Translations under genes and position numbers: made by a program | In this document: positions 35,911 to 46,500 of the stretch, in pieces | How the letters are laid out: each line of letters starts with the position of its first letter | Position numbering within the stretch: the stretch's first letter is position 1 | Assembly: GCA_949316495.1 (NCBI GenBank) | Contig: OX439009.1 | Span: forward strand, 42,075,096-42,139,095 | Reading direction: 5' to 3' | Origin: Amphiduros pacificus | Lineage: Eukaryota > Annelida > Polychaeta > Phyllodocida > Hesionidae | DNA: 64,000 nt | Notes under the pieces: generated by a model | Database searches by the model: none | Seen by the model: the letters and a program-made list of their open reading frames with translations, nothing else | Told to the model about the DNA's origin: nothing

Positions 35911-36838
35911 GGGTATTTATGGATGTTGGTAGTGTCAGATTTTCTGAGGGAACTACTTTCTTCTTACGCCAAAATGGAACGTTTTCAAAAAAGTACGGGA
36001 AAAATGCTCAACTGTCAAAAAGAGTTCCTTTTTCATTAAAACTTTCAAGTCATGAAATGACATTTTATGGTATTCATTTTTGTAGTAAAATTCTTGATTT
36101 ATTATTTGAAAATCACAATGGAATTTATTTGATTATATAGAAAGCTTCATATCTTTTTAACTTATAAAATGTGGTGTAGTAATATGTCACTGCTCCAAAA
36201 TTTATTTCGTCATGTCGAAATGTTAGAGGGAAAAAGTTCTGTAGATTGTGGGACCATAATAAAGTGGATTTCCAAACACCTTTGTAAAAGTGATCTTAAC
36301 AATATTTACTGTGATCCTAGTGAAACAGAATTTCTATTTTTCAAATACATTAAGAGAAAAATAGAGGTAAAGTACACACTTGATCATTTTAAAAATGAGA
36401 ATTTTTTCACCTCCTTTCACATATCTGATTGCCAAACTTTCTTTTTATTTCAATATTACACATATCAAAATGAGAAAATCTGTTTCACTAGGATCACAGT
36501 GAATTTTCTTCTCAATGAAATGAAAGAAACACAGCTAAAAACAAGCCTACTCCTGTTGTGTAATATGCAGAACTTATTTGCTTGTCTTCTTCATTTCTCA
36601 TGAAAACTATCAAGGAAAATTAGGACAAAATACTATTTTGAAAGAAATATACTTGTAATCATACCTTATAGTTCAAATATTGAGGTGTTTAAATATTGAT
36701 TCGTGTCATTAATGCTTTTAATTTAATAGGGAATGTATTTTTACACCGTAAATGTACCAATTCTCCTCAAGTACAGTATTTTGGTAATTTACTCCTCTGC
36801 CACTAGGGGGCACTCACTACCAACACCCATAAATACCC
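35911..36838. mobile_element. TTAA-flanked DNA element, second family, 928 bp
   Basis: TTAA at 35907-35910 and 36839-36842. Ends are inverted: GGGTATTTATGGATGTTGG on the left against GGGTATTTATGGGTGTTGG on the reversed right, continuing GTAGTG. The interior has a second inverted pair (GTGATCCTAGTGAAACAGA at about 36311 and its complement at about 36482). A 144-codon frame at 36169-36603 (+) spans this palindrome, resembles nothing known and is probably not a gene. Confidence 0.78.
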
Positions 36839-36842
36839 TTAA

Positions 36843-37216
36843 ATTGATCCAATGCAATATTTTAAAGTTTCATACACATAAAATATAAGTGTATTTTCAG
36901 AAAATAACGCCCAATAAGCTGCTCTGATCATAATGGTACATAAAAAAAATGATATTAAACTATCAAAGTATGTGAAAATGTGCTAAATTTGTGATAGAAA
37001 AAACATCAGGTGACAAGGAATGTATTAATTGTAGAGACAAATGGATTACCTCATTTAAAAGCTGATTTCCTTCTGCAAATTTGCATATATTTTAGTTTTA
37101 TCTTTAATAAAAAGAAGATGCTAAAATTAGCTCTTGAATATGTATATACATTGGAGAATGTGTTCTACTTTTGGCACCATTTATGCTGTACCCACTGCAA
37201 TAAAAAAAAAGAAAAA
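36843..37216. other. No feature recognised
   Basis: AT-rich spacer between a TTAA element and the SINE. No coding frame or repeat was noticed. Confidence 0.5.
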
Positions 37217-37352
37217 AGGTAAAGCTGACATTTATATACCGCTGATACCAGACAGTGTCTGCTCATAGCGGTTGATAGTAACTGGCCAGGATTCGAACAT
37301 AGAACCCCTGGATCTCAAGGCGAATACTCTACCAATTGAGCTATTTTGGCCA
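37217..37352 (-). mobile_element. tRNA-derived SINE with an L2-type tail
   Basis: On the minus strand the head is a degenerate tRNA: A box TAGCTCAATTGGTAGAG (about 37343-37327) and B box GTTCGAATCC (about 37298-37289), i.e. an internal pol III promoter. Acceptor pairing is lost, so it is not a working tRNA gene. The tail CCGCTATGAGCAGAC...GGTATCAGCGG, TATATAAAT closely parallels the 3' hairpin tail of the L2-like LINE at 28411-28500. It ends in a T-rich run. Confidence 0.82.
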
Positions 37353-37519
37353 GATAAGAAGTTTTGTACTACCCATTTCATGTTCAATGTCTCCCATTTC
37401 TAATGAGAGAAAATAACACGCTCATCTGTTACATTTATAAGAATGTGATCATTTAAACTGATTTTTACAAGGTTTTTACATACTTATAACACAGGGGCAC
37501 AAATATTATCTTAAAAACG

Positions 37520-37870
37520 TAAATAAAGGTGGTGAATGGCGACATTCACCTACTTTTTAAGGTCACAGGGACAATTATATGAAATCCTAAGCATCGCCAT
37601 AACTCAAGAACAAATGATGGCAGCTTTATGAAATTTCACACATAAGCATCTGGTGAATACCTCAGACTTTTTTTTCTGGAACATGACCTTCACCTACTGC
37701 TCAAGGTCACATGGACAATTATGTGAAATATCCATCATTGCGATAAGTCAAAAACAAATGATGGCAGCTTTATGAGACTTGACACACATATGTATCTGGT
37801 AAAGACCCCAAAAGAGTTTGATGGACGGTAACCTTCACCTACTTTTCAAGGTCATAGGCCCATCATCTAA
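37520..37870. repeat. Imperfect tandem repeat, about 130-bp unit, 2-3 copies
   Basis: The block CCTTCACCTACT....AAGGTCACA, GGACAATTAT, then CAAATGATGGCAGCTTTATGA recurs from about 37540, 37690 and 37830 with moderate divergence. Confidence 0.65.
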
Positions 37871-37999
37871 GTATTTAAGTATACTTGGCAAAACCAATTG
37901 GAATCCTGTCGAGAATACAAAATTGCACTAGGGGGTGCAGCTGGTCCATACCAGCTGCTTGACACCAGGCTTTACACTCAGGGTGTTTACATGGACCTG

Positions 38000-39515
38000 C
38001 AGTCAGTGGGAACACAATCAGATCACCGGCAGTGTGAATACCAGGCCCAGCTCAGTGGGAACATAATCGGATCACCTGCAGTGTGTTTACCAGGCCCTGT
38101 GGTCAGTGGGAACACAATCAGATCACTGCAGTATGTTTACCAGGCCCGGCGGTCAGTGGGAACACAATCAGATCACCTGCAGTGTGTTTACCAGGCCCTG
38201 CGGTCAGTGAGAACATAATCAGATCACCTGCAGTGTGTATACCAGGCCCTGCGGTCAGTGGGAACATAATCAGATCACCTGCAGTGTGTTTACCAGGCCC
38301 TGCGGTCAGTGGGAACATAATCAGATCACCTGCAGTGTGTTTACCAGGCCCTGCGGTCAGTGAGAACATAATCAGATCACCTGCAGTGTTTACCAGGCCC
38401 TGCGGTCAGTAGGAACATAATCAGATCACCTGCAGTGTGTTTACCAGGCCCAGCTCAGTGGGAACACAATCAGATCACCTGCAGTGTGTTTACCAGGCCC
38501 TGCAGTCAGTGGGAACATAATCAGATCACCTGCAGTGTGTTTACCAGGCCCTGCGGTCAGTGAGAACATAATCAGATCACCTGCAGTGTTTACCAGGCCC
38601 TGCGGTCAGTAGGAACATAATCAGATCACCTGCAGTGTGTTTACCAGGCCCTGCGGTCAGTGAGAACATAATCAGATCACCTGCAGTGTTTACCAGGCCC
38701 TGCGGTCAGTAGGAACATAATCGGATCACCTGCAGTGTGTTTACCAGGCCCTGTGGTCAGTGGGAACACAATCAGATCACTGCAGTATGTTTACCAGGCC
38801 CGGCGGTCAGTGGGAACACAATCAGATCACCTGCAGTGTGTTTACCAGGCCCTGCGGTCAGTGAGAACATAATCAGATCACCTGCAGTGTGTATACCAGG
38901 CCCTGCGGTCAGTGGGAACATAATCAGATCACCTGCAGTGTGTTTACCAGGCCCTGCGGTCAGTGGGAACATAATCAGATCACCTGCAGTGTGTTTACCA
39001 GGCCCTGCGGTCAGTGAGAACATAATCATATCACCTGCAGTGTTTACCAGGCCCTGCGGTCAGTAGGAACATAATCAGATCACCTGCAGTGTGTTTACCA
39101 GGCCCAGCTCAGTGGGAACACAATCAGATCACCTGCAGTGTGTTTACCAGGCCCTGCAGTCAGTGGGAACATAATCAGATCACCTGCAGTGTGTTTACCA
39201 GGCCCTGCGGTCAGTGAGAACATAATCAGATCACCTGCAGTGTTTACCAGGCCCTGCGGTCAGTAGGAACATAATCAGATCACCTGCAGTGTGTTTACCA
39301 GGCCCTGCGGTCAGTGAGAACATAATCAGATCACCTGCAGTGTTTACCAGGCCCTGCGGTCAGTAGGAACATAATCGGATCACCTGCAGTGTGTTTACCA
39401 GGCCCTGTGGTCAGTGGGAACACAATCAGATCACTGCAGTATGTTTACCAGGCCCGGCGGTCAGTGGGAACACAATCAGATCACCTGCAGTGTGTTTACC
39501 AGGCCCAGCTTAGTG
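38000..39515. repeat. 51-bp minisatellite, about 30 copies
   Basis: Core is GTCAGTGGGAACATAATCAG, then ATCACCTGCAGTGTGTTTAC and CAGGCCCTGCG. 51 is a multiple of three, so open frames of about 80-110 codons run through it on both strands; they are artefacts. A block of about 654 bp is duplicated (38083 and 38737 give nearly identical frames). Shorter units (48 bp and others) mark the block edges. Confidence 0.95.
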
Positions 39516-40414
39516 GGCTGTGCTGGATGAAATCATATTTGATAAACTCCCTCTTACCAAGAAATGATCTTTGATTTGATATTGCTCTTTCTTTCATTAT
39601 TACTTCAACTTAGATATCAAAATTAAAATACGAGTAATGTTTCTCATGAAATCAAATCTTGGACTTTATTTCTGTACAATTCATATTTTATACAAAACTA
39701 ATGATAAACTTCTACTTCTTTATACAAACAATTTACAGGTCTAATTGTCTATGTTTTACAATATTTACAGATTTAATAAAATAAAGAATTTACCCACTGA
39801 AAGAAATATCCTGACAGAAAGATGTACACATCGGCTGCAAATAATATTTCAAAGAATGTTTTCACAATTTATCACAATGCTGACATTATGGGCCATTAAT
39901 TCCTTAGCACCTTTCTCCAAAAATATAAAACCAACAATGCTTGAAATTAAATGGCGTTTACTTGCATTACTGACTTGATGTATGTGCTCAGGATTACAGC
40001 TTCTCTCAGGAATACATACACCCTACATACACAATGCATTATCTGTATAAATAAATATACTCGTCCACAACAGAAAGTACTTAGTACCATCCTTTGGAAG
40101 TAGTAATCTGGTTTTAACAAAAATTCATGGATATCAGTATTTTTAATACGACCATATTACGCTTTGTTAATAATTATGATTTTTTGACTGCAACTGTCTT
40201 TTAAAAATAATGAGTGTTTATGTGACAAAATGTCTTGTAGTTCTTGATGTCACACCACATTCTCAGTGTAAATGTTTTTGATCATTTTTCACATCATCAT
40301 ATGAACACATTTTCTTTATTACATATGAGTCAGTAATAACACCTCATTTATGTCAAAATCTTGTATCCCTAGACGAGCCCAAGTTAACTCCTCTGATATC
40401 TACATTGGATGTTT
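39516..40414 (-). other. TAF3 3' flank / probable 3' UTR
   Basis: AT-rich sequence downstream of the TAF3 stop codon. Several AATAAA-type signals occur on the minus strand (for example near 40316 and 39665), but I cannot say which is used. No other gene is seen. Confidence 0.4.
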
Positions 40415-40510
40415 TCATTTCTTCCGGCCACGTTTTCCTTTTTTTATGGACTTCATTCTTCTTGCATTACATCGTGGGCAAAACCATTGTTCTTCCTCAG
40501 CTGGCTCATC
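40415..40510 (-). CDS. TAF3: TAF3 terminal coding exon 9 (end of PHD finger, basic tail)
   Basis: Acceptor TTTGTTGGCAG|GATGAG; encodes DEPAEEEQWFCPRCNARR then MKSIKKGKRGRKK and TGA. WFCPRC supplies the last zinc ligands and parallels human QWFCPKCANKKKDKKHKK. It is only 96 nt, on the strand opposite a long repeat-driven open frame. Confidence 0.93.
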   Translation of the reverse strand, partial: DEPAEEEQWFCPRCNARRMKSIKKGKRGRKK

Positions 40511-43500
40511 CTGCCAACAAAAAGAAAACCTGATTATTTACTAGTTATTACCGCATGTAGCTGGCCGCCCTGCAGCAAGCCGCCCTGCAGCAAGCCGCCC
40601 TGCAGCAAGCCGCCCTGCAGCAAGCCGCCCTGCAGCAAGCCACTATGTAGCAAGCCGCCCTGCAGCAAGGCGCCCTGCAGCAAGCCACCCTGCAGCAAGG
40701 CGCCCTGCAGCAAGCCACCCTGCAGCAAGCCGCCCTGCAGCAAGTCACTATGTAGCAAGCCGCCCTGCAGCAATCCACCCTGCAGCAAGCCGCCCTGCAG
40801 CAAGCCACCCTGTAGCAAGCCACCCTGCAGCAATCCGCCCTGCAGCAAGCCTCTATGTAGCAAGCCACCCTGCAGCAAGCCGCCCTGCAGCAAGCCACTA
40901 TGTAGCAAGCCACCCTGCAGCAAGCCACCCTGCAGCAATCCACCCTGCAGCAAGCCACCCTGCAGCAAGCAGCCCTGCAACCCACCCTGCAGCAATCCAC
41001 CCTGCAGCAAGCCACTATGTAGCAAGCCACCCTGCAGCAAGCCACTATGTAGCAAGCCGCCCTGCAGCAAGCCACTATGTAGCAAGCCACCCTGCAGCAA
41101 GCCACCCTGTGGCTTGAGCCACCCTGCAGCAATCCACCCTGCAGCAAGCCACTATGTAGCAAGCCACTATGTAGCAAGCCACTATGTAGCAAGCCGCCCT
41201 GCAGCAAGCCACCCTGCAGCAAGCCAGTATGTAGCAAGCCAGTATGTAGCAAGTCACCTGCAGCAAGCCACTATGTAGCAAGCCACCCTGCAGCAAGCCA
41301 CCCTGCAGAAAGTCAGTATGTGGCAAGCCAGTATGTAGCAAGCCGCCCTGCAGCAAGCCACCCTGCAGCAAGCCACCCTGCAGCAAGCCACTATGTAGCA
41401 AGCCACTATGTAGCAAGCCACCCTGCAGCAAGCCACCCTGCAGCAAGCCAGTATGTGGCAAGCCAGTATGTAGCAAGCCGCCCTGCAGCAAGCCACCCTG
41501 CAGCAAGCCACCCTGCAGCAAGCCACTATGTAGCAAGCCACCCTGCAGCAAGCCACCCTGCAGCAAGCCACTATGTAGCAAGCCACTATGTAGCAAGCCA
41601 CCCTGCAGCAAGCCACCCTGCAGAAAGTCAGTATGTGGCAAGCCAGTATGTAGCAAGCCGCCCTGCAGCAAGCCACCCTGCAGCAAGCCACCCTGCAGCA
41701 AGCCACTATGTAGCAAGCCACTATGTAGCAAGCCACCCTGCAGCAAGCCACCCTGCAGAAAGTCAGTATGTGGCAAGCCAGTATGTAGCAAGCCGCCCTG
41801 CAGCAAGCCACCCTGCAGCAAGCCACCCTGCAGCAAGCCACTATGTAGCAAGCCACCCTGCAGCAAGCCACCCTGCAGCAAGCCACTATGTAGCAAGCCG
41901 CCCTGCAGCAATCCACCCTGCAGCAATCCACCCTGCAGCAAGCCACCTTGCAGCAAGCCGCCCTGCAGCAAGCCACTATGTAGCAAGCTACCCTGCAGCA
42001 AGCCACTCTTCCTTATCCTGTGTATTTCTACTCTATCTCACACTCTACTGTATAAGGACACAAACTTTGATAATATTTTATGTATGCAACTCTTAGAGCA
42101 ATAATATAAATATATGTAATAATCTAGACTATATTATAAAAAATTGCATATATAATGATCAGGGCTGGTGTGTATATGTCAGAGATTTCTGTGTACATGT
42201 TATTCTGTGATGCATTCGATTTGCAGTCTGGCGTAGCAAATTTGCTATGGTGGTGCTCTGAACCTTGTACATTTTCTTCTTTCAATAGTACGCAAATCTG
42301 AGTTGCTTTGTGTGAGTCTACTGACCTGAATGCCGACACACGGCCAGTGGTACCAGTCATCACAATCATCACAACCAATCATAGGACTGCCGTCGTCCGG
42401 CATCTTACACGCCGGACAGATCCATATCGTCTGACCACTCTCATCCTGAAATATCAAAACACTCATTATTAATAAATATTTGACAGTGACAGTGTTGTAA
42501 TCAGAGAATGACATTATTTAATTTTAAAAAGCAATAAATTCTGCTTTAAAAATGTTGTCTCAACTACTTTATTCAGCTAATAATGTGATATGATCGGAGG
42601 AAGGAGAGATAAATTCTTGCTACTATAACATCATTTCTGGCTTAATATGTCAGGTGGCATTCAAATATTCAGACAAAATGGAGATTTTGTAGACTTAAAA
42701 ATCGGAAAATATACAAATAAAATAGAGGGCATAACCTTAACTGGCCATTCGGTCCAGTAAAGTTGCCGCCTTTACTGGACTGAAATTATTATCACTGGAC
42801 CGAAATAGATAATGGAGGGTTTGAAATTATGAAAAGTAAAGTAATACGCTCATATTGTTCAGGTACCAGCCTTTTCTTTGGCAATCCCAGCAAGATATAA
42901 TCAATTCTTCATCTTATCACACTCATTGAAATCTTCTAGACATCAACAACCATTGGGAAGATTGGCAAATAGAAAACTCCCCTATCTAGGATACGTAGGA
43001 TTGTTGGGCACCCTGTAGAATGCTCCCCTATTTAGGATACGTAGGATTGTTGGGCACCCTGTAGAATGCTCCCCTATCTAGGATACGTAGGATTGTTGAG
43101 CACCCTGTAGAATGCTCCCCTATCTAGGATACGTAGGATTGTTGAACACCCTGTAGAATGCTCCCCTATCTAGGATACGTAGGATTGTTGAGCACCCTGT
43201 AGAATGCTCCCCTATCTAGGATACGTAAGATTGTTGAGCACCCTGTAGAATGCTCCCCTATCTAGGATACGTAGGATTGTTGAGCACCCTGTAGAATGCT
43301 CCCCTATCTAGGATACGTAGGATTGTTGAGCACCCTGTAGAATGCTCCCCTATCTAGGATACGTAGGATTGTTGAGCACCCTGTAGAATGCTCCCCTATC
43401 TAGGATACGGAGGATTGTTGGACACCCTGTAGAATGCTCCCGTATCTAGGATACGTAGGATTGTTGAGCACCCTGTAGAATTCTCCCCTATTTAGGATAC

Positions 43501-46500
43501 GTAGGATTGTTGGGCACCCTGTAGAATTCTCCCCTATTTAGGATACGTAGGATTGTTGGGCACCCTGTAGAATGCTCCCCTATTTAGGATACGTAGGATT
43601 GTTGGGCACCCTGTAGAATGCTCCCCTATCTAGGATACGTAGGATTGTTGAGCACCCTGTAGAATGCTCCCCTATCTAGGATACGTAGGATTGTTGAGCA
43701 CCCTGTAGAATGCTCCCCTATCTAGGATACGTAGGATTGTTGAGCACCCTGTAGAATGCTCCTGTATCTAGGATACGTAGGATTGTTGAGCACCCTGTAG
43801 AATGCTCCCCTATCTAGGATACGTAGGATTGTTGAGCACCCTGTAGAATGCTCCCCTATCTAGGATACGTAGGATTGTTGAGCACCCTGTAGAATGCTCC
43901 CCTATTTAGGATACGTAGGATTGTTGGGCACCCTGTAGAATGCTGTCGTATCTAGGATACGTAGGATTGTTGGACACCCTGTAGAATGCTCCCCTATCTA
44001 GGATACGTAGGATTGTTGAGCACAATGTAGAATGCTCCCCTATCTAGGATACGTAGGATTGTTGAGCACCCTGTAGAATGCTCCCCTATCTAGGATACGT
44101 AGGATTGTTGAGCACCCTGTAGAATGCTCCCCTATCTAGGATACGTAGGATTGTTGAGCACCCTGTAGAATTCTCCCCTATTTAGGATACGTAGGATTGT
44201 TGGGCACCCTGTAGAATTCTCCCCTATTTAGGATACGTAGGATTGTTGGGCACCCTGTAGAATGCTCCCCTATTTAGGATACGTAGGATTGTTGGGCACC
44301 CTGTAGAATTCTCCCCTATTTAGGATACGTAGGATTGTTGGGCACCCTGTAGAATGCTCCCCTATTTAGGATACGTAGGATTGTTGGGCACCCTGTAGAA
44401 TGCTCCCTTATCTAGGATACGTAGGATTGTTGAGCACCCTGTAGAATGCTCCCCTATCTAGGATACGTAGGATTGTTGAGCACCCTGTAGAATGCTCCCC
44501 TATCTAGGATACGTAGGATTGTTGAGCACCCTGTAGAATTCTCCCCTATCTAGGATACGTAGGATTGTTGAGCACCCTGTAGAATGCTCCCCTATCTAGG
44601 ATACGTAGGATTGTTGAGCACCCTGTAGAATGCTCCCCTATCTAGGATACGTAGGATTGTTGAGCACCCTGTAGAATGCTCCCCTATCTAGGATACGTAG
44701 GATTGTTGAGCACCCTGTAGAATGCTCCCCTATCTAGGATACGTAGGATTGTTGGGCACCCTGTAGAATGCTCCCCTATCTAGGATACGGAGGATTGTTG
44801 AGCACCCTGTAGAATGCTCCCCTATTTAGGATACGTAGGATTGTTGGGCACCCTGTAGAATGCTCCCCTATCTAGGATACGTAGGATTGTTGAGCACCCT
44901 GTAGAATGCTCCCCTATCTAGGATATGTAGGATTGTTGAGCACCCTGTAGAATGCTCCCCTATCTAGGATACGGAGGATTGTTGGACACCCTGTAGAATG
45001 CTCCCCTATCTAGGATACGTAGGATTGTTGAGCACCCTGTAGAATTCTCCCCTATTTAGGATACGTAGGATTGTTGGGCACCCTGTAGAATTCTCCCCTA
45101 TTTAGGATACGTAGGATTGTTGGGCACCCTGTAGAATGCTCCCCTATTTAGGATACGTAGGATTGTTGGGCACCCTGTAGAATGCTCCCCTATCTAGGAT
45201 ACGTAGGATTGTTGAGCACCCTGTAGAATGCTCCCCTATCTAGGATACGTAGGATTGTTGAGCACCCTGTAGAATGCTCCTGTATCTAGGATACGTAGGA
45301 TTGTTGAGCACCCTGTAGAATGCTCCCCTATCTAGGATACGTAGGATTGTTGAGCACCCTGTAGAATGCTCCCCTATCTAGGATACGTAGGATTGTTGAG
45401 CACCCTGTAGAATGCTCCCGTATCTAGGATACGTAGGATTGTTGGACACCCTGTAGAATGCTCCCCTATCTAGGATACGTAGGATTGTTGAGCACCCTGT
45501 AGAATTCTCCCCTATTTAGGATACGTAGGATTGTTGGGCACCCTGTAGAATTCTCCCCTATTTAGGATACGTAGGATTGTTGGGCACCCTGTAGAATGCT
45601 CCCCTATTTAGGATACGTAGGATTGTTGGGCACCCTGTAGAATGCTCCCCTATCTAGGATACGTAGGATTGTTGAGCACCCTGTAGAATGCTCCCCTATC
45701 TAGGATACGTAGGATTGTTGAGCACCCTGTAGAATGCTCCTGTATCTAGGATACGTAGGATTGTTGAGCACCCTGTAGAATGCTCCCCTATCTAGGTTAC
45801 GTAGGATTGTTGAGCACCCTGTAGAATGCTCCCCTATCTAGGATACGTAGGATTGTTGAGCACCCTGTAGAATGCTCCCCTATCTAGGATACGTAGGATT
45901 GTTGAGCACTCTGTAGAATGCTCCCCTATCTAGGATACGTAGGATTGTTGAGCAACCTGTAGAATGCTCCCCTATCTAGGATACGTAGAATTGTTGGACA
46001 CCCTGTAGATGCATTACCCGCATCAGGACTATGCTCAAGATAAATCTTAATTCTGTTTGTGTTTTGCCTTTTCACTGCCAGAGGATTTATAGTGAGTTGT
46101 ACTTACTGTGAGTTTGCCCACTGTTTCTGTGCTGACTGATCTGGAGGCGTCGGCCGAGGAAGCTGCCGCTGCTGCTGCTGGTGGTGGCGCTGGGGTAGCA
46201 GCGGCCTTCTTGGCTGAGGAAGGTGGAGGTGGTGGAGGGAACGATGCAGGGGGCGGCGGTGAGAAGGATGAAGGTGGGGGTGGGGGTTGATAAGAGGACG
46301 GGGGAGGAGGGGTGGGGATGCGCATGCGGGATATGGGTGGCGGGGATGGTGGGGGTGAGGACGAGGAAGATGAGGGTACAGGAGATGGAGTACGCACCCG
46401 AGGGGGCGGAGAGGGTGAGGGGGGTGGGGAAGGGGACGGCACAGGTGACGGGGTAGCTGGGGAGGGGGATCTGACACGGGGAGGAGATGGCGGCACAATC

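Noticed and set aside
37260-37352. A tRNA gene on the minus strand
   Set aside because: A and B boxes are present, but the acceptor and anticodon stems do not pair and the sequence continues into an L2-type tail; it is a SINE head.
38083-39066. Two 109-codon frames repeating CLPGPAVSGN
   Set aside because: 51-bp array translated; the repeat period is a multiple of three and both strands are open.
40409-41278. 289-codon + strand frame of Cys-Ser-Lys-Pro-Pro repeats, like a cysteine-rich structural protein
   Set aside because: It is the translation of the 15-bp array, a multiple of three, so several frames on both strands stay open by construction. It runs antisense to the last TAF3 exon and lies in its intron.
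41075-42096. Frames of 250-308 codons rich in Ala-Ser-His or Leu-Leu-Gln-Gly
   Set aside because: Same 15-bp array read in other registers. No start context, no non-repeat domain.
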